Positions 40,184-43,100 of a DNA stretch of 43,100 nt are shown piece after piece. This DNA is from Theodoxus fluviatilis (taxonomy: Eukaryota > Mollusca > Gastropoda > Cycloneritida > Neritidae), in contig JAWQFJ010028226.1 in assembly GCA_034096865.1 (NCBI GenBank), positions 130,001-173,100 of the forward strand, read 5' to 3'. How positions within the stretch are numbered: the first letter of the stretch is position 1; each line of letters starts with the position of its first letter. The translations under genes and the position numbers were made by a program. The notes below the pieces were generated by a model. It was given only the letters and a program-made list of their open reading frames with translations, made no database searches and was not told where the DNA came from.

Positions 40184-40198
40184 AAGGGAGGGGAGCTG
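40184..40198 (+). other. polypurine tract
   Basis: AAGGGAGGGGAG lies immediately upstream of the 3' LTR, the usual site of plus-strand priming. Confidence 0.8.
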
Positions 40199-40816
40199 TG
40201 TTGTGAATATAATGTAAAATGCCTGCGGAAGGTTCGGGAACTTTCCTTCCTTTGTCTGTGAAAGGGGGTGGATGCGATTTCTGCCTTGTCAGCGTGCAGA
40301 GGGTCAGGGGGTCAGAATTAGTCAGGGGAATGCTGGAGGGAGGGGACTGGGGACTCCCCATCCCACTACGCAGTAACCAACTGACCACCGATTGGCCCTC
40401 GTCGGCCAGGGAGGGCGGGCGCCCCCTCCAGTATGCCGACGTGGCAATGCAGAAGTCGCTGAGAATGTTCCCGAACCCAAGCACGGCACTATATAAACGT
40501 ATGTACATGAGAGGGCAAGGTCACTGGAAGCTGAGAGCACTTGAGAGGCTGTCGGAGCCGTATTGAGGTGCAGCACGAGTAGCCGCTCTGGGTGCACGAG
40601 TGACTGGAAGCTGAGAGCGCTTGGGAGGCTGTCGGAGCCGTATTTAGGCGCAGCCTGAGCAGCACGAGTGACCGCTGTGGGTGCACGAGTGATTGCTGTA
40701 AGCGCTGACCAGTCCGGGAATAAAGATCCTGTAGAAAACTCACGCCGAAGTCCTGCTTCTGCTTTCCTGGCGCAAGCTGTGACGAACCTCAAGTTATACA
40801 CCACATGCCCACAACA
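40199..40816 (+). repeat. 3' LTR (618 bp) with internal duplication
   Basis: Same ends, TATA box (about 40490) and AATAAA (40719-40724) as the 5' LTR. It is 73 bp longer because a segment of about 80 bp containing ACTGGAAGCTGAGAGC is present twice (about 40521-40600 and 40601-40690); the 5' LTR has it once. The two copies in the 3' LTR have diverged from one another. Confidence 0.93.
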
Positions 40817-40820
40817 GTAG

Positions 40821-41049
40821 CAAATGTTGGCGTGAGCTCCTGCTCTGCACGAAAGTTTACAAGAATCTTCACTAGCGTGCTTCTGGTTTCCCCTTTCGTT
40901 TGAAGCAGACAGTATGGCCTCGAAATCCACAATAGAGCAAAATAATATTAATGGTGTGCTTTCGCGAGGCAAGTGTCCTTGATCTATATGTAACGCCATG
41001 ATGGTCGATTTTCTGTCTGCACGATATCGTGCTCGCCCGATGATCTCAG

Positions 41050-41051
<2 letters not shown>
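40821..41051. other. short unassigned stretch
   Basis: Between the LTR element and the CT tract; nothing recognised. Confidence 0.4.

Positions 41052-41098
<47 letters not shown>
41052..41098. repeat. (CT)n microsatellite
   Basis: A pure CT run that directly abuts the 5' end of the RT fragment. Confidence 0.97.
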
Positions 41099-41101
<3 letters not shown>

Positions 41102-41839
41102 ATATGTTGCTGGTGTCTTTCAAATCATATGGTCCTCAACCCGTCCAAAACCAAGTATATGGTGATAACCACAAGGCAAAAACATCAACTACATCCTTTG
41201 TCACTCCCACTCTCACTTGATGCAGAGCCGATAGAAAAGGTGAAAGAACACAAAGTGCTTGGGGTGATGATTGACGAACAGTTAGACTGGAATTCACACA
41301 TAAATCTAATGTGCAAAAAGATTTCAAGCAATCTCTTTCTACTGTCAAAGCTGAGGCACTTTGTAGACACGGAAACCTGCAAAATCTTTTTCAGTGCCCA
41401 CATCATATCACACATCAATTACGCATCAACATTGTGGGATAACTGTAGTGAAGCTAATTTGAAGAGAGTTAATTCACTTTACAGAAGAGCTTCTAAGCTT
41501 ATGGTCCCAAATAAATCTCTCAGCACTGAAAAGAAAATGGAAATGCTTGACATTTTGCCTCTCCATAAGCATCTACAGCTCAATAAGTGTGTGCTTGTGA
41601 AAAAGGTAAAAGATGGCCGAACACCAGAATATTTAACCAAACTATTTGAGCAGTCATCATTCAGAGGACGTGACAAACTTCTCCTGCCTCAGCCTCGCAT
41701 CGATTTGTTCAAATCGAGCCTATCTTACTCTGGGGCTGCTCTGTGGAATACACTGCCTGATGACATAAAATGTATCAAATCTTTGCCTATGTTCAAAGAC
41801 AAAATTCGCATTATTCTCAGGCATCATCCTATGACATAG
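41099..41839 (+). pseudogene. reverse transcriptase C-terminal fragment
   Basis: An open frame to the stop at 41839 with the markers LNPSKTKYMVI, KVLGVMIDEQLDWNSHI, HINYASTLWDNCSEANLKRV and GAALWNTLPDDIKCIKSLPM. These are typical of the palm-end, thumb and C-terminal region of CR1/L2-like non-LTR reverse transcriptases. The catalytic YxDD region and endonuclease lie in the missing 5' part. No stop or frameshift interrupts the remaining 236 codons, so the insertion may be fairly young. Confidence 0.88.
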
Positions 41840-42196
41840 TTTTCCACGCTTTCATCTGGCGTCTAGACAGTGGAACGGCTAAGTGTGTATTTGTGTATGT
41901 TGTCCATTCCTTACATATATGCTTACTTCAGGCCTCCCCTGCTGAACTATCGAGGGGTTCCGGCTGATTGGGGGTGGGGGAGTAGGGGAGGGAGTGTACA
42001 CCAAGAGGCTATGACCTACTTGTATGTTATTTGTTTTTAACATTTGGATGTTTAGACAATTGTTTTTTATGCATATGTCATTGTAGTTGATTCAAGTTCC
42101 ATATTTAAAATTTGCTTCTCTGGTACACTATCTACCCATTTTTAGTATGTTTAAGAAATTGTACATGTATAATTCTTGCGATAATTATAATGACTA

Positions 42197-42198
42197 TC

Positions 42199-42277
<79 letters not shown>

Positions 42278-42370
42278 CCTCCCTCCCTCCCTCCCTCTCC
42301 CCCACCCTCTCCCCAACCCTCTCTATCCAACCCACCAACCTTCTTCCCTTCCTCCCCCTTTCCCCAGCTA

Positions 42371-42434
<64 letters not shown>
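42197..42434. repeat. (TC)n, CCCT-rich spacer, (TC)n
   Basis: Two TC runs (42197-42274 and 42378-42434) flank about 100 bp of C-rich sequence. Confidence 0.96.
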
Positions 42435-42441
<7 letters not shown>

Positions 42442-42537
42442 ACCACATTTGAATATTTTGCCTCAAGGGCTGAATGTAAGAAAGGCACTACTGCCTAATT
42501 CACTACCCTTGTAAAATAAAGTTCGTTCGTTCGTTCG

Positions 42538-42543
<6 letters not shown>

Positions 42544-42583
<40 letters not shown>

Positions 42584-42604
42584 TCCTCCCTCCCTCCCTC
42601 CCTC
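42544..42604. repeat. (TC)n then (CCCT)n
   Basis: A TC run immediately follows the retrotransposon's TTCG tail and passes into CCCT repeats. Confidence 0.97.
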
Positions 42605-43100
42605 TTTGTGTGTGCGTGCGTGCGTGAGTGTGTGTTAGTTTGCCCGTGTCTGCCGCGTGCATGTCCCTGCTCCAGTTCATACATGTATACGAATACGTTC
42701 GTCCGTGCCAGCGCAGGTACAAGGATATTGTGAATGCTGTGTCGGTATGCATAACGAAATCACGTGACGTTTGAATAGAGTTTTACTTACAATTAGGATG
42801 CGCATGATTAGTTCGGGGTCATTGGCAGCCCCGGACTTCCACCCCCTCCCCACCCTACCCCCACTCCCCTGTTTGTCTTTCTGTCTGGATGTCTGTGTCT
42901 GTCTGTGTGTCCGTCCGTCCGTCCGTCCGTCCGTCAGTCCGTCCGTCCGTCTGTCTTTCTAGCTGTCTAGCTCTCTTTCTTTCTTTTGCTGGCTTGTCTT
43001 GCACGCACAGGCACACGCGCGCGCGCGTATAAGCTCTATCACTTTCGCACACCCATATACCCACGCATGCTCACACACATCCCTGCCGACACATGCAGAC
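42605..43100. other. intergenic with (GTCC)n and other simple repeats
   Basis: GTCCGTCCGTCC repeats at about 42909-42950, a GTCTGTCTGT stretch before them, and CACACGCGCGCGCG near 43011-43027. No gene recognised. Confidence 0.6.

Larger units (their letters stand above)
38141..40816 (+). mobile_element. Ty3/Gypsy-type LTR retrotransposon, internally deleted
   Basis: Two long direct repeats (38141-38685 and 40199-40816) begin TGTTGTGAAT and end CCCACAACA. The element is flanked by GTAG on both sides (38137-38140 and 40817-40820), a 4-bp target duplication. A primer-binding-site candidate follows the 5' LTR and a polypurine tract precedes the 3' LTR. The internal region is only about 1.5 kb. 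It keeps a coiled-coil Gag-like segment and the C-terminal tail of a Gypsy integrase, but lacks protease, reverse transcriptase, RNase H and the integrase core. It could only move by using proteins from a relative. Confidence 0.93.
41099..42543 (+). mobile_element. 5'-truncated non-LTR retrotransposon with hairpin 3' end
   Basis: RT coding sequence to 41839 is followed by an AT-rich 3' UTR, a large internal CT-rich tract (42197-42434), and a terminal hairpin. The outer stem is CAAGGG/CCCTTG (42464-42469 with 42506-42511) and the inner stem AGGCA/TGCCT (42483-42487 with 42492-42496). AATAAA lies at 42515-42520 and a TTCG tetranucleotide tail follows (42522-42543). The tail is followed at once by (TC)n. 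The CT tract may be an expanded part of the UTR or may separate two insertions. Confidence 0.8.

Overview
The window looks like eukaryotic, almost certainly metazoan, nuclear DNA. The evidence is one gene split by GT-AG introns, very abundant microsatellites and minisatellites, SINEs with tetranucleotide tails, non-LTR retrotransposon fragments and a Ty3/Gypsy-type LTR element. The repeat style (TGACCTTG-rich interspersed repeats, tRNA-headed SINEs, ATCC-tailed repeats) reminds me of marine molluscs, perhaps a gastropod. That is an impression, not a proof. There is no prokaryotic gene organisation.

Region 1 (about 1-23,500) is the 3' two thirds of one plus-strand gene that I identify as gamma-tubulin complex component 6 (TUBGCP6/GCP6). 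Fifteen exons join with consistent phase from 2034 to the stop at 21960-21962 and give about 1,060 C-terminal residues. In order they encode a charged coiled-coil segment, a low-complexity region with a five-fold 22-23 residue repeat, and a complete C-terminal GRIP2/Spc97-Spc98 domain ending in a conserved tail. The N-terminal part, including GRIP1, lies upstream of the window. The introns and 3' UTR carry several minisatellites: a 56-bp array near the window start, a 51-bp array at 7.4-8.3 kb, about 150 copies of a 44-bp unit over 6.6 kb, and a 24-bp array starting 11 nt after the stop codon. There is also a tandem block packed with TCAAGGTCA-type nuclear-receptor half-sites.

Region 2 (about 23,500-43,100) has no convincing host gene; one possible first exon is noted at 27443. 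It is a bed of decayed mobile elements and simple repeats. The main ones are: an ATCC-tailed SINE; a 5'-truncated RT/RNase H non-LTR element on the minus strand with 8-bp target duplications (29209-30952); a fold-back element with long inverted repeats (32132-32621); an LTR retrotransposon with 4-bp target duplications and most of pol deleted (38141-40816); and an RT fragment of a second non-LTR family (41099-42543). Three copies of that second family's 3' hairpin occur in the window, each bounded by GA/TC microsatellite. The 3' tail of the RT/RNase H element matches the tails of the SINEs at 5.6 and 25.6 kb, which suggests a LINE/SINE partnership.
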